Of a DNA stretch of 64,000 bases, positions 1 to 9,587 are shown in pieces. Source of the DNA: Acidiphilium multivorum AIU301 (GTDB lineage Bacteria > Pseudomonadota > Alphaproteobacteria > Acetobacterales > Acetobacteraceae). The stretch is taken from positions 62,001-126,000 of the forward strand of contig NC_015178.1 of the NCBI RefSeq assembly GCF_000202835.1. The letters run 5' to 3'. A program made the position numbers and the translations under genes. The notes under the pieces were generated by a model. That model was given only the letters and a program-made list of their open reading frames with translations. It had not been told where the DNA came from and searched no databases. Every line of letters begins with the position of its first letter. The stretch's first letter is position 1.

Positions 1-472
<472 letters not shown>

Positions 473-476
<4 letters not shown>

Positions 477-835
477 GGCGCGGGTTCCTGCGGGGGGATT
501 CTTGCGATGGATTGCTTGCGGAAGATCACGGGCCGCTCGCGCCAGGGTACGAGGCCGTTCGGCGCGCGGGCATAGGCTGCGGCGCCCCCGAGGATGTCGG
601 GCGCATCCTCGGGGGCCAGCCGGCCGTAGATATAACTCCACCGCCCTGGGGCGGAGAGCGCGACGGCGGCGCCGGTATTGCAGGCAGACAGGCACTCGAC
701 CGGGCGGATCGTGACGCCCTCGGGGCAGTCCCCGGCCTGAAGCGCGGCTAGCAGGCGCGCGCCGAGGCAGGGCATCCCCTCCACCGGCTCTTGCCCGGCG
801 CGGCAGGTGATGCAGACATGGAGCGTCGTGCCCAT
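473..835 (-). CDS. DUF1636 (CobW-linked metal-binding) protein
   Basis: A 120-residue protein from ATG 835; the frame stays open to 898, but the family-like start MGTTLHVCITC fits 835. Cysteines in CITCRAG near the N-terminus and CLSACN in the middle suggest a thioredoxin-like 2Fe-2S ferredoxin fold, as expected for DUF1636 proteins encoded beside cobW. Exact function is not established; a role in cobalt insertion or redox is inference. It is the first gene after the cobalamin riboswitch on this strand, with a leader of about 105 bases, and it overlaps cobW by four bases. Confidence 0.85.
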
Positions 836-942
836 CGGGTCCTCTCGGTTGGCGGCGGCCCTGGGGGCATGCGAGACGAGGACGGGCCAGAATGCCACAC
901 CACCGTCGGTCGCAGCGCACCCCGGCCGCCCGGTCAGTTTTG

Positions 943-1110
943 CTGCTGGCAGGTCTCCCGGCTAACGGATATAAGCCTCTCGGCCCTGCGGACGCCCGCC
1001 TTCCCGGTCCGCGGACCAGTGGCATCGGGCGACCTCTCCGGTCACGGTCGCGGGGGCGGCTGCGCTCGGGGTTCCCCCTGTCGCATTCCCTCTTAGGCCC
1101 GACGCAAGCC
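943..1110 (-). promoter_or_regulatory. Cobalamin riboswitch upstream of DUF1636-cobW
   Basis: Read on the minus strand, this segment carries the cobalamin riboswitch landmarks in order: AAGAGGGAAT near the 5' end, GGGGAACCCCG, the B12-box-like GCAGCCGCCCCCGCGACC, GATGCCACTGG, and the closing CCGGGAGACCTGCCAG. It ends about 105 bases before the DUF1636 start, so it should shut down the DUF1636-cobW operon when adenosylcobalamin is plentiful. The divergent cobO promoter must lie in the short interval 1111-1174 or overlap the riboswitch. Confidence 0.9.
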
Positions 1111-1174
1111 GGGCACCAGCATGGCGTCAGGTGTGGCAGGATGCAGCCTGTTGTCAAGAACAAGGAGCGACGCA

Positions 1175-1792
1175 ATGGGCCGCAAACCCGTCAGCGAGGA
1201 AGAGCACGCCGCCAAGAAGGCCAAGATCAAGGCCGCGCGCGACCGGATGATGGCGGAGAAGATCGGCGAGAAGGGCCTGATCATCGTCCACACCGGCCCC
1301 GGCAAGGGCAAGTCCTCCTCCGGGTTCGGGATGATCCTGCGCTGCATCGCCCATGGCATGCCCTGCGCGGTCGTCCAGTTTATAAAGGGGGCCTGGGACA
1401 CGGGTGAGCGACGGCTCCTGACCGAGCATTTCGGGGATCTCTGCCAGTTCCACGCCATGGGCGAGGGCTTCACTTGGGAAACCCAGAACCGCGCCCGCGA
1501 CATCGCTGCCGCCGAGGCCGGCTGGGAAAAGGCCAAGGAGTTGATCCGTGACCCCTCGATCCGTATGGTCCTTCTTGACGAGATCAACATCGCGCTGCGC
1601 TACGAATACCTCGACATCGAGGCCGTGATCGCCTTCCTGCGCGAGGAGAAGCCCGAGATGACCCATGTCGTCCTCACCGGCCGTAACGCCGCCGAGGGGC
1701 TGATCGAGGCTGCCGACCTTGTGACCGAGATGACGCTGGTCAAGCACCCGTTCCGCGCCGGAATCAAGGCGCAGGCGGGGGTGGAGTACTGA
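1175..1792 (+). CDS. cobO: Corrinoid adenosyltransferase
   Basis: ATP:cob(I)alamin (or cobyrinate a,c-diamide) adenosyltransferase of the CobO/BtuR family, 205 residues, attaching the 5'-deoxyadenosyl group to cobalt. The P-loop HTGPGKGKSSSGFG lies near residue 40, followed by QFIKGAW, the EGFTWETQ segment and the Walker B-like VLLDEIN, all family hallmarks. The start at ATG 1175 is chosen because a strong AAGGAG lies at 1161-1166; an earlier in-frame ATG at 1121 lacks such a site. The gene is divergent from the riboswitch-controlled cobW operon and lies 75 bases before cobQ, probably co-transcribed. Confidence 0.94.
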   Translation: MGRKPVSEEEHAAKKAKIKAARDRMMAEKIGEKGLIIVHTGPGKGKSSSGFGMILRCIAHGMPCAVVQFIKGAWDTGERRLLTEHFGDLCQFHAMGEGFTWETQNRARDIAAAEAGWEKAKELIRDPSIRMVLLDEINIALRYEYLDIEAVIAFLREEKPEMTHVVLTGRNAAEGLIEAADLVTEMTLVKHPFRAGIKAQAGVEY

Positions 1793-1867
1793 ACGTCAGA
1801 GGGCACTGCGCCGGGAAATTTGGGCCACGAGCAAGACGAACTTGATAAACGGGGTGGGGAGCGCGCG

Positions 1868-3313
1868 ATGCCGGCGCTGATGATCCAGGGTTGCGGCTCG
1901 AATGTGGGCAAGTCGATGCTGGTCGCGGGGCTGTGCCGCGCGGCGCGGCGGCGCAGGCTGACGGTGGCGCCGTTCAAGCCGCAGAATATGTCGAACAACG
2001 CAGCCGTGACCGCCGACGGGGGGGAGATCGGCCGCGCCCAGGCGCTTCAGGCGCTTGCCTCGGGGTTGGAGCCGGTGACCGATATGAACCCGGTCCTGCT
2101 CAAACCCGAAACCGACCTCGGCGCTCAGGTGATCGTTCAGGGCCGCCGCATCGGCACCATGCGGGCGCGGGACTATTCCCGGCGCAAGCCCGAGCTGATG
2201 GCGCCGGTGCTCGAATCCTTCAACCGCCTCAAGGCGGCCCACGATCTCGTACTCGTCGAAGGCGCGGGCAGCCCGGCAGAGGTGAACCTGCGCGCGGGCG
2301 ACATTGCCAACATGGGCTTCGCGCGCGCCGCCGACGTGCCGGTGGTGCTGGCTGGAGACATCGACCGCGGCGGGGTGATCGCCCAGGTCGTCGGCACCCA
2401 GACCGTGCTCGACGCGGAGGATGCGGCGCTTGTCGTGGGCTTTCTGATCAACAAGTTCCGCGGCGATCCCCAGCTCTTCGAGGCTGGGTACCGCCTGATC
2501 GAGGGCAGGACCGGCTGGCGCGGCTACGGCGTGCTGCCGTGGTTCCCCGGCGCCTCGCGCCTGCCGGCGGAGGACGCGCTCGACCTCGGGCGCGTCGCCA
2601 AAGGCGGACCGTTCCGGGTGGTCTGCCTCGCGCTTTCGCGCATCGCCAATTTCGACGATCTCGACCCGCTCTCTGCCGAGCCAGCCGTCAGCGTCACCAT
2701 GCTGCGCGCGGGCGAGGCCCTGCCGGGCGACACCGACCTCGTGATCCTGCCAGGCAGCAAATCGACACGCGGCGACCTCACTTTTCTGCGCGCGCAAGGC
2801 TGGGACATCGACCTCGCCGCGCATCGCCGTCGGGGTGGCGCGGTGCTTGGCATCTGCGGCGGCTTCCAAATGCTCGGGACGCGGATCGCCGACCCGGAAG
2901 GCATCGAGGGGCCAGCGGGCGAGAGCCCAGGCCTAGGTCTTTTGGACGTCGAGACCATCATGGGCGGGGACAAGACGCTGACCCGCATCTCTGCCCGCCA
3001 CACCGCCACCGGGGCGGAGTTCGATGGCTACGAGATCCACATTGGGCGCACTCGGGGACCCGACTGTGCCCGGCCCTTCGCCGAGGTCGCAGGCCAGCCA
3101 GAGGGTGCCGTGTCCGGCGACGGGCGGGTGATGGGGAGTTACCTTCACGGCATGTTCTCGGTCGACGGCTTCCGCCGCGATTTCCTCGACCGGCTCGGTG
3201 CGCAGGGTTCCGGCCTCGACTACCGGGCGGGTGTGGAGAAGACGCTCGACCAGCTCGCCGCGCATCTCGAGGCGCATCTCGATCTCGACGGCCTCTTCGC
3301 GCTCGCGCGGTGA
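1868..3313 (+). CDS. cobQ: Cobyric acid synthase
   Basis: Glutamine-dependent amidotransferase of 481 residues that amidates adenosylcobyrinate a,c-diamide to cobyric acid. The N-terminal ATP-binding domain begins [12 protein letters not shown] and includes KPQNMSNN. The C-terminal class I glutaminase domain has the nucleophile motif [10 protein letters not shown] near residue 325 and a SYLHG(M)F histidine motif near residue 440. Length matches the family (about 480-500). ATG 1868 follows a GGGGAG; the in-frame ATG at 1820 is less likely. It follows cobO and converges on the CobC-BluB gene, whose stop lies 13 bases away. Confidence 0.95.
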   Translation: MPALMIQGCGSNVGKSMLVAGLCRAARRRRLTVAPFKPQNMSNNAAVTADGGEIGRAQALQALASGLEPVTDMNPVLLKPETDLGAQVIVQGRRIGTMRARDYSRRKPELMAPVLESFNRLKAAHDLVLVEGAGSPAEVNLRAGDIANMGFARAADVPVVLAGDIDRGGVIAQVVGTQTVLDAEDAALVVGFLINKFRGDPQLFEAGYRLIEGRTGWRGYGVLPWFPGASRLPAEDALDLGRVAKGGPFRVVCLALSRIANFDDLDPLSAEPAVSVTMLRAGEALPGDTDLVILPGSKSTRGDLTFLRAQGWDIDLAAHRRRGGAVLGICGGFQMLGTRIADPEGIEGPAGESPGLGLLDVETIMGGDKTLTRISARHTATGAEFDGYEIHIGRTRGPDCARPFAEVAGQPEGAVSGDGRVMGSYLHGMFSVDGFRRDFLDRLGAQGSGLDYRAGVEKTLDQLAAHLEAHLDLDGLFALAR

Positions 3314-3326
3314 CGGCTGGCGCGGC

Positions 3327-4919
3327 TCAGCGGATCTCCCAGTCAGTCGCGCAGTTCTGTTGCCAGCCATTGCGGTGCAAAAGCGGTGTGTCGTCGCTGA
3401 AAGCGGGCCAGCCGAGGCAGAGGTAGGCGGCGAACTCCCAGCCCTCTGGTACCTCGAACAGCTCCTCTATCCGCTTCGGCTCGACGATCGAGACCATGCC
3501 GAGCCCGAGGTTCTCGGCCCGCGCAGCGAGCCAAAGCGTATGTATCGCCATCGCGGTTGACTGCCGCAGCGTTTCCGGCATGGTCTGGCGGCCGAGGCCG
3601 TGCCCTGCGTCCGGATCGGTCACGGTGAAGACGGCGAATTGTACCGGCGCGGCCTCAAGGCCCGCGAGCTTGAGCTTGGCGTAGGTCCGCGCCTGATCGC
3701 CCGAATAGAGCGAAGCTGCCGCTCCGTTGCAGCGGGCAAATTCCACACGCACGGCCGAGCGCAGCCCAGCATCCTCCACCCGGAAGATCCGCCAGGGCCG
3801 GGCGTTGCCGACCGAGGGCGCGCTGTCGACCGCCACGCGCAGCCGCCGCAGCACCTCATCAGGCACCGGATCGCGGCGGAAGTGGCGAACGTCGCGGCGC
3901 CAGTGGAGGAGACGCGAAAGCACCGCCGCCTCTTCGGTGCCGAATGTCTTCGGGCCCTTGAGCGCCGCTTCCATGCGCTTCCATTCTTCCTCGCTCCCCG
4001 GCAGGCCGAGGCGCAACCAGTCCGGCCGGGCCGGAAAAATCCGCGACCAGATCCGATGGCGGGCGAGCCGCGCCTGCGCCGCCGTCCCTTCGGGCGTGCG
4101 GTAAAGGCGGAAAAGCCCGGTGCCGCCGATCAACTCCCACCCCGCGCGTGCGACCAGCGCGTCGAGCCGCAGGGCGTTCTCGGCGAGGCGCTGGCGCGTG
4201 GCCTCCGCCCAGGCGGTGTCAAGAAGCGCGCGCCGGCCGATCTCCAGTGCCGGGCCTGAGACGGCCCAGGGACCGGCGCGCTCGGCTAAGGCCGCGATAT
4301 CGGCGGCCGGGCCGATGGCGAAGCCGAGGCGCACGCCCGCCAGCCCCCAGAACTTGCCGAACGACCGGAGCACTATCAGCCCGGGCCGGCCACAGCCCGC
4401 GGCGAGGGAAAGCGCCGGATCGGGGTCGCCGAAGCTTTCGTCCACCACCAACCGCCCAACCTGCGGCAGTAGCGCGAGAAGCGCCTCGGGCTCGATCCGC
4501 CGGCCGTCGGGGTTGTTGGGGTTGACCAGCACGGCGAGGTCCGCACCCGCCAGCTCCTCCAGCCGCGAGACCTCTTTCACCGCCCATCCGGCAGCGCGCA
4601 GCGCAGCGGCATGTTCGTTATAGGTCGGCGCCAGCACCCTTGCGCGGCCCGGGGGGGCTAGATGCGGAATCAACTGTATCGCCGCCTGCGCGCCGGCCAG
4701 CGCCACCATAGGCGCCTCGGTGCCCCAGACCCCGCGCGCCGCCTCGATCAGCGCGGCAAGTGCGCGCTTGGTGGGAAGCGCCGTCCAGGCCTCTGGCGGC
4801 AGTGGTGGCACCGGCCAAGGCTGGCGGTTGATGCCGGTCGACAGGTCGATCCAGTCCGCGGCCGTGCCGCCGAACCCCGCCATTGCCTCGTCCAGATTGC
4901 CGCCGTGGTCGCGCATCAT
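3327..4919 (-). CDS. Fusion of threonine-phosphate decarboxylase (CobC/CobD) and BluB
   Basis: One uninterrupted frame of 530 residues joins two enzymes that are usually separate. Residues 1 to about 315 form a class I PLP aminotransferase fold like L-threonine-O-3-phosphate decarboxylase, which makes aminopropanol phosphate for the B12 side chain: DLSTGINRQPWP near residue 25, NPNNPDGRR, VDESF, and the PLP lysine in SFGKFWGLAGVRLGF. Residues from about 325 form BluB, the flavin enzyme that destroys FMNH2 to give 5,6-dimethylbenzimidazole: APSVGNARPWR, GLGMVSIVEP and the terminal LGWPAF. Starts at ATG 4919 or 4916, five bases after the cbiB stop. Both activities serve the lower-ligand end of B12 synthesis. 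Confidence 0.9.
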   Translation of the reverse strand: MMRDHGGNLDEAMAGFGGTAADWIDLSTGINRQPWPVPPLPPEAWTALPTKRALAALIEAARGVWGTEAPMVALAGAQAAIQLIPHLAPPGRARVLAPTYNEHAAALRAAGWAVKEVSRLEELAGADLAVLVNPNNPDGRRIEPEALLALLPQVGRLVVDESFGDPDPALSLAAGCGRPGLIVLRSFGKFWGLAGVRLGFAIGPAADIAALAERAGPWAVSGPALEIGRRALLDTAWAEATRQRLAENALRLDALVARAGWELIGGTGLFRLYRTPEGTAAQARLARHRIWSRIFPARPDWLRLGLPGSEEEWKRMEAALKGPKTFGTEEAAVLSRLLHWRRDVRHFRRDPVPDEVLRRLRVAVDSAPSVGNARPWRIFRVEDAGLRSAVRVEFARCNGAAASLYSGDQARTYAKLKLAGLEAAPVQFAVFTVTDPDAGHGLGRQTMPETLRQSTAMAIHTLWLAARAENLGLGMVSIVEPKRIEELFEVPEGWEFAAYLCLGWPAFSDDTPLLHRNGWQQNCATDWEIR

Positions 4920-4923
4920 CCCC

Positions 4924-5865
4924 TCACAGAGCCGCCGCAAGCAGCAGGAGCGCAGCCAGAGCCGCCAGCGCTCGGCGGTAAAGCGCAAGAGCCGCCGAAA
5001 TGCTAGCCGAATTCGGATCGCCGCCGCCAGCGTTCACCCAAGGCTCGTCCGAAAGCCGGTCCCCGTAGACCCGGGGGCCTGAGAGGCGAATGCCGAGTCC
5101 CCCCGCCATCGCCGCCTCCGGCCAGCCCGCGTTGGGCGAGCGGTGGTGGCCCGCGTCCCGCCACATCGTCGCGCACGATGCGCGGGGGAGGGCCGAGACC
5201 GCGGCGAAGATCAGCCCGCAAAGCCGTGCCGGGATCAGGTTCGTCACATCATCGATCCGCGCCGCGGCCCAGCCGAAGGCCTCGTGCCGGGGTGTGCGGT
5301 GCCCGATCATCGAATCTAGCGTATTAATCGCCTTGTACCCAGCGATCCCGGGCAGGCCAAAGATCGCTCCCCAGAAGAGCGGCGCCACGATCCCGTCGGA
5401 GGCGTTTTCGGCCAAGCTCTCGATCGCCGCTCGGGCGACGCCTGCCGAGTCGAGCCGCTCCGTGTCCCGCCCCACGATCATCGCGACCGCGCGCCGCGCG
5501 CCGGGCAGGTCGCCCCGGCCGAGCGGCTCGGCCACGCGCGCCACGTGATCGTCGAGCGAGCGTGCCGCGACCAGTGGCCATGCGAGAACGCCCGTCAGCA
5601 CCAGCCCTGCCCAGCCGCCGGGCTGCAGCGCCGCGATTATAGCGGCGAAGGCGACGGTCACCGCAATGACCAGAAGCGCCGCCGCGACCCCCAACAGCCG
5701 GTCCCGCCCCGGCCGCGCGCCTGCCGTGTTCCAGTCCCGATCCAAGCGCCCAATCAAATCACCGATCCAGGTCACGGGATGGCCGATACGACGATAGAGC
5801 GGATCGGGCCAGCCGAGCCCCCAATCTACTCCAAGCGCCACCGCCATTGCCGCCGCCATGCTCAT
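4924..5865 (-). CDS. cbiB: Adenosylcobinamide-phosphate synthase
   Basis: Integral membrane protein of 313 residues (CbiB, called CobD in the aerobic nomenclature) that joins aminopropanol or its phosphate to adenosylcobyric acid. Hallmarks are GHPVTWIGDLIGRLD near the N-terminus, ESLAENASDGIVAPLFWG in the middle, KAINTLDSMIGHR, and DDVTNLIPAR. Several hydrophobic segments fit a polytopic protein. ATG 5865 is chosen because it overlaps the upstream gene's stop by four bases; the longer frame to 6117 is antisense-like arginine-rich sequence. Its product follows directly from the substrate made by the downstream CobC domain. Confidence 0.93.
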   Translation of the reverse strand: MSMAAAMAVALGVDWGLGWPDPLYRRIGHPVTWIGDLIGRLDRDWNTAGARPGRDRLLGVAAALLVIAVTVAFAAIIAALQPGGWAGLVLTGVLAWPLVAARSLDDHVARVAEPLGRGDLPGARRAVAMIVGRDTERLDSAGVARAAIESLAENASDGIVAPLFWGAIFGLPGIAGYKAINTLDSMIGHRTPRHEAFGWAAARIDDVTNLIPARLCGLIFAAVSALPRASCATMWRDAGHHRSPNAGWPEAAMAGGLGIRLSGPRVYGDRLSDEPWVNAGGGDPNSASISAALALYRRALAALAALLLLAAAL

Positions 5866-6616
5866 CTTCCGCCCCGAATCCGGAAGCGCAGGATATGGCG
5901 GAAGCCTGAGGCGCGAAGGGCGGCGGGCGTCGTTTCGGGCACCGTTCCCGGCGCGAAGATCAGCCCGCCCGCCGCCCCGGTATGGGCGATGACGAACCCG
6001 AGCGCGCCTTTCGCGGCGGCCAGTGTTTCGGTCGGATCGTCCGCCGGGCCGCGCAGGCGGATCGTGCGCCGAGCCGACTCGGAGGCAAGCGCGGCCACTC
6101 CGGCGAGGTCGCCGCAAGCGGCGGGCCAGGCGTCGGAGTGGTCGGCGATGTCCGGGAAAGCCGCGTCCCGAGGATCGGTCCGCCGCATCGGCCCGAAGAA
6201 GCGGCCGACGATCTCCATTCGCGACGGCGCTGGCGGTCGGGCAAGCACGCGGCCTGCGCGCGAGGCCCAGAGAAGCCCCTCGGGATCATCCAACATCAAT
6301 GGATCGACCGCCCCCTCGGAGCCGAGGCAGGCCAGCACGATGGTCTTCGGGTCCGTGACCCCTGCCGCCCGTGCCAGGGCCACCCGCGCCGGCATGTCGA
6401 GCCGCAGGCTGAACCGCCCCTCGGGCCGGACCCCGAGGCTTCTCAGCAGTCCGGCCGCGCCTGCCTTGCTCAGCACCCGCGCGCCCGGCTGGTGCAGTGC
6501 GAAGGGCCCGGGAAGGCGCAGGGCACGGTGACCAGCGCCACTGGCCCGCCGGGGCCAATGCGTCCCTGCAGGAACTCTCCGAAATGGCCGAGGACGGCGA
6601 TCTCAATGCCGTTCAT
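5862..6616 (-). pseudogene. Frameshifted GHMP kinase, PduX-like (L-threonine kinase)
   Basis: From ATG 6616 the frame reads GHFGEFLQGRIGPGGPVALV, typical of PduX/propanediol-utilisation type GHMP kinases, but meets a stop at about 6470. The homologous reading continues in another frame (PGPFALHQPGARVLSKAG) to the stop at 5862, so one indel lies near 6490-6520. The glycine-rich GHMP ATP-binding motif expected after LRLDMP is also missing; the text jumps to ARVALARAAGV. Such kinases make L-threonine phosphate, the substrate of the adjacent CobC domain. It overlaps its neighbours by four bases at both ends, so it was once a coupled operon member. A sequencing error could explain the frameshift but not easily the missing motif. 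Confidence 0.65.
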
Positions 6617-7200
6617 GCCAGCGCCCGGTTGGTGAAGCCGATCGACCAGACACCGCCCAGCTGTGCCCGCAGATGCGTGGCCGACAGCGGCGCGATCTCG
6701 AAGCCGAGTCCCGCCGGGGCTTCCCCCAGTGCGAGCCCGAGCGCTGCGCGGATCGTCCCGGCATGGGCAACGACAACGACCATGCCGCCCTGCGTCAGCC
6801 CCTCCAGCGCGGGTGTCACCCGGGCCCAGAGGTCAAGGAAACTCTCGCCCCCCGGCGCGCGGTGCGCAGCGATCTCCACCCGCCCGAGCGGGCCCAGATC
6901 GGGGAGTTCCTCGGGCAACAGCCCCTCCCAGGCGCCGAAATCCTGCTCCCAGAGCCGGGGGTCCAGCGCCGCCTCCCGACCTGGAAGGAGCGCTGCCACG
7001 GTCTCCCGGCAGCGCCGGGCGGGGCTCGTCACCAGCCGCGCCTCCGCCGCGCCGAGCGCAGCCAGCGCAGCCCGCGCGCGCGTCAACGCCTCGGTGCCGG
7101 GCAGCCGCGCAGCAGGGTCGCTGCGCCCGGCAAGCCGCCCGCCCGCGTCCGAGGGCGCATGACGGATCAGAATCAGGCTGGTCGTCTCCGTCCCCGACAC
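6613..7200 (-). CDS. cobC: Alpha-ribazole phosphatase-like histidine phosphatase
   Basis: Histidine phosphatase (phosphoglycerate mutase-like) of about 195 residues. The catalytic LIRHAPS motif is near the N-terminus, SPARRCRET follows, and the second histidine is in VVAHAGTIRAAL near the C-terminus. In a cobalamin locus this family removes the phosphate from alpha-ribazole phosphate or adenosylcobalamin phosphate. The start is set at GTG 7200, preceded by GGGAGA; a TTG at 7230 is possible. Divergent from cobU across about 66 bases, and overlapping the kinase remnant downstream by four bases. The symbol follows the Salmonella cobC usage, not the decarboxylase. Confidence 0.82.
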   Translation of the reverse strand: MSGTETTSLILIRHAPSDAGGRLAGRSDPAARLPGTEALTRARAALAALGAAEARLVTSPARRCRETVAALLPGREAALDPRLWEQDFGAWEGLLPEELPDLGPLGRVEIAAHRAPGGESFLDLWARVTPALEGLTQGGMVVVVAHAGTIRAALGLALGEAPAGLGFEIAPLSATHLRAQLGGVWSIGFTNRALA

Positions 7201-7266
7201 AGTCGGCTTTCTCCCTTTTCCTTCGGCCAAAATGATGTTTTCTGCTGCCTCGAAAGGAGAGGCAGC

Positions 7267-7767
7267 ATGATCCTACTCATTACCGGTGGCGCGCGCTCGG
7301 GCAAGAGCAGCTATGCGGAAGGGCGGGTGGCTGCGCTGCCGGGGCGGCCCTGCTATATCGCGACGTCAGAGATCCGCGACGCCGAGATGGCTGAGCGCAT
7401 TGCCCACCACCGCGCCCGCCGCGGCCCTGAATGGCGCGAGCGCGAGGCGACTTTCGACCTCGTCGCGGCCCTTACCGAGACCGACGGTGACGGCCCCCGC
7501 CTCGTCGATTGCGTCACGCTGTGGCTGACGAACCTCGTGCTGACCGATCGCGACTGGCAGGCGGAGCTGAACGCCCTTCTGGCGGCGCTGCCGGCGCAGC
7601 AAAGCCCGGTGATCTTCGTCACCAACGAGGTCGGCCTCGGCATCGTCCCCGAAAACGCGCTCGCGCGCGCCTTCCGCGATGCGGCGGGGCTGGTGAACCA
7701 GGCCCTCGCGGCTGCGGCAGACGAGGTGCAATTCGTCGTCTCCGGGCTGCCCCTGAAGGTGAAATGA
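7267..7767 (+). CDS. cobU: Adenosylcobinamide kinase / guanylyltransferase
   Basis: Bifunctional nucleotide loop assembly enzyme (CobU, also CobP), 166 residues, matching the usual length. It phosphorylates adenosylcobinamide and transfers GMP to it. The P-loop GGARSGKSSYAE starts at residue 6, the second motif is VDCVTLWLTNLV, and the third is TNEVGLGIVPENALAR. ATG 7267 follows AAAGGAGAGG. The longer open frame upstream (to 6673) is arginine-rich shadow of the opposite gene. It overlaps cobT by four bases (ATGA). Confidence 0.95.
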   Translation: MILLITGGARSGKSSYAEGRVAALPGRPCYIATSEIRDAEMAERIAHHRARRGPEWREREATFDLVAALTETDGDGPRLVDCVTLWLTNLVLTDRDWQAELNALLAALPAQQSPVIFVTNEVGLGIVPENALARAFRDAAGLVNQALAAAADEVQFVVSGLPLKVK

Positions 7768-8792
7768 TGCAAGCTCCGCTTTTCCCCGCCGCCTCCTTTG
7801 GCGATCTCCGCGCCCGGCTGGCGGATCTGCCCGCCGCCGACCCGACCAGCATCGCCGCGGCCCGGGTGCGCCAAGACAACCTGACGAAACCCCCTGGCGC
7901 GCTTGGCCGGCTGGAGGAGCTAGCGATTTTTATGGCCGGCTGGCAGGGCCGCGCGCGCCCAGTGCTGGACCGTGCGCAGGTGGTGGTCTTCGCCGGCAAC
8001 CATGGCATCTGCCGGCAGGGCGTAAACCCCTTCCCGCAGGAGGTTACCGCCCAGATGGTGGCGAACTTCACGCGCGGCGGCGCTGCGATCAACCAACTTT
8101 GCCGGGTGAGTGGCGCGGATCTCTCGATCGTGGCGCTCGACCTTGACCGCCCGACCGGCGATTTCACCGAAGGTCCTGCGATGACCGAAGCCGAGGTGCT
8201 TGACGCCATGGTCCGCGGGGCTGCGGCGGTCGACACCGGCGCGAATGTCCTTTTGCTAGGTGAGATGGGGATCGGCAACTCGACCGTGGCGGCCGCACAG
8301 GCCCGCGCCTCCTTCGGCGGCACGGCCTGGGACTGGGTCGGTCCCGGCACCGGCGCGGATGCCGACAAGATCGCGATCAAGGCTCATGTCATCGAGGCGG
8401 GGATGGAGCGCCACGCTGCCGCCCTCAGCGACCCGCTTGCCACACTCGCGGCCTTCGGCGGGCGCGAGCAGGCGGCGATCTGCGGGGCGGTTCTCGCCGC
8501 GCGGGCAGCGCGGATCCCAGTGATGCTCGACGGCTTCATCTGCACTGCCGCCGCGGCCGTGCTTGCGCCGCTTGGCATCGGCGCGCTCGACCACTGCATG
8601 GTCGGCCACGCCAGCGCCGAGCCGGGGCACCGAAAGCTACTTTCGGCCATCGGCAAGAAGGCCGTCCTTGATCTCGGGATGCGCCTCGGCGAGGGGTCGG
8701 GCGCGGCGGTGGCGCTGGGCGTGCTGCGGGCGGCGCTCGCCGTGCATGACGGCATGGCGACCTTCGCCGAAGCCGGCATTTCGGCCGGATGA
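7764..8792 (+). CDS. cobT: Nicotinate-nucleotide:dimethylbenzimidazole phosphoribosyltransferase
   Basis: CobT, 342 residues, makes alpha-ribazole phosphate from the dimethylbenzimidazole produced by BluB. Recognisable segments are KPPGALGRLEELA near residue 40, VVFAGNHGI, GEMGIGNST in the middle, and DHCMVGHASAEPGH with LGMRLGEGSGA near the C-terminus, which carries the catalytic glutamate region. Two adjacent ATGs (7764, 7767) are possible; the first overlaps the cobU stop. It is the middle gene of a tight cobU-cobT-cobS operon with four-base overlaps. Confidence 0.95.
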   Translation: MMQAPLFPAASFGDLRARLADLPAADPTSIAAARVRQDNLTKPPGALGRLEELAIFMAGWQGRARPVLDRAQVVVFAGNHGICRQGVNPFPQEVTAQMVANFTRGGAAINQLCRVSGADLSIVALDLDRPTGDFTEGPAMTEAEVLDAMVRGAAAVDTGANVLLLGEMGIGNSTVAAAQARASFGGTAWDWVGPGTGADADKIAIKAHVIEAGMERHAAALSDPLATLAAFGGREQAAICGAVLAARAARIPVMLDGFICTAAAAVLAPLGIGALDHCMVGHASAEPGHRKLLSAIGKKAVLDLGMRLGEGSGAAVALGVLRAALAVHDGMATFAEAGISAG

Positions 8793-9544
8793 GCGGATCC
8801 TGGATCCAGTCCCGGACGGACGAGGCGCGGCTGGCGCTGATGCTGCTGACGCGCATGCCGATGGGCCGGCTCGACGCGGCGCCGACGCTCGCTGCAGCCG
8901 CCTGGGCCTACCCGCTCGCCGGCGCTGCGGTTGGGGCGGTCGCGGGGCTGGTCTATCTGCTGGCCGCGGGACTCGGCCTCGCGTCCCTTCCATCGGCGTT
9001 GCTAGCAGTGGCGGCGGGCGTGGTCGCGACCGGTGGTATGCATGAGGACGGGCTCGCCGATCTTGCCGACGGCTTCGGCGGCGGCGGCGACCGCACCCGG
9101 AAGCTGGAGATCATGCGGGACAGCCGTGTCGGCAGCTACGGGGTGATCGCGCTCTGCCTTGCGCTTCTCCTCCGCGTGGTGCTGTTGGCCGAAGTCCTGC
9201 CGGGCCATGCGCCGCTGTTCGTTCTCCTCGGGCTCGGCGCGCTCAGTCGGGCGCCGCTGCCGGTCCTGATGCGGCTTCTCCCCGCCGCGCGTGCCGAAGG
9301 GCTCGGCCACTCCGCGGCGCTGCGCATAGGTGCAGGGCAGGCGGCCGCCGCGGCCCTAACCGGCTTCGTCCTCGCCGCGCTCTTCCTGCCGTTGCTTCTC
9401 TGCCCCGTCCTCGCGGCGGCGGCGGCAGCCGCTCTGACCGGCCTTCTTGCTCGCCGCCAGATCGGCGGTTTCACCGGAGACGTCCTCGGAGCCGCGCAGA
9501 TCGCCGCCGAACTCGCGGCCCTGCTGGCGCTCGCCGCCGCCTGA
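8789..9544 (+). CDS. cobS: Cobalamin (5'-phosphate) synthase
   Basis: Adenosylcobinamide-GDP ribazoletransferase, 251 residues, an inner-membrane enzyme joining the activated corrin ring to alpha-ribazole. The hallmark GGMHEDGLADLADG lies near residue 82, followed by KLEIMRDSRVGSYG. The rest is strongly hydrophobic, with about five to six membrane spans, and RRQIGGFTGDVLGA near the C-terminus is typical. It overlaps cobT by four bases and ends the operon; the second cobalamin riboswitch begins about 45 bases later. Confidence 0.95.
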   Translation: MSGSWIQSRTDEARLALMLLTRMPMGRLDAAPTLAAAAWAYPLAGAAVGAVAGLVYLLAAGLGLASLPSALLAVAAGVVATGGMHEDGLADLADGFGGGGDRTRKLEIMRDSRVGSYGVIALCLALLLRVVLLAEVLPGHAPLFVLLGLGALSRAPLPVLMRLLPAARAEGLGHSAALRIGAGQAAAAALTGFVLAALFLPLLLCPVLAAAAAAALTGLLARRQIGGFTGDVLGAAQIAAELAALLALAAA

Positions 9545-9587
9545 GGGTCGGATTTTGCGTTGACGGCTTGGCGTGCCGGCTTCTATG

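Noticed and set aside
1796-2869. 357-residue minus-strand open frame
   Set aside because: Antisense shadow of cobQ.
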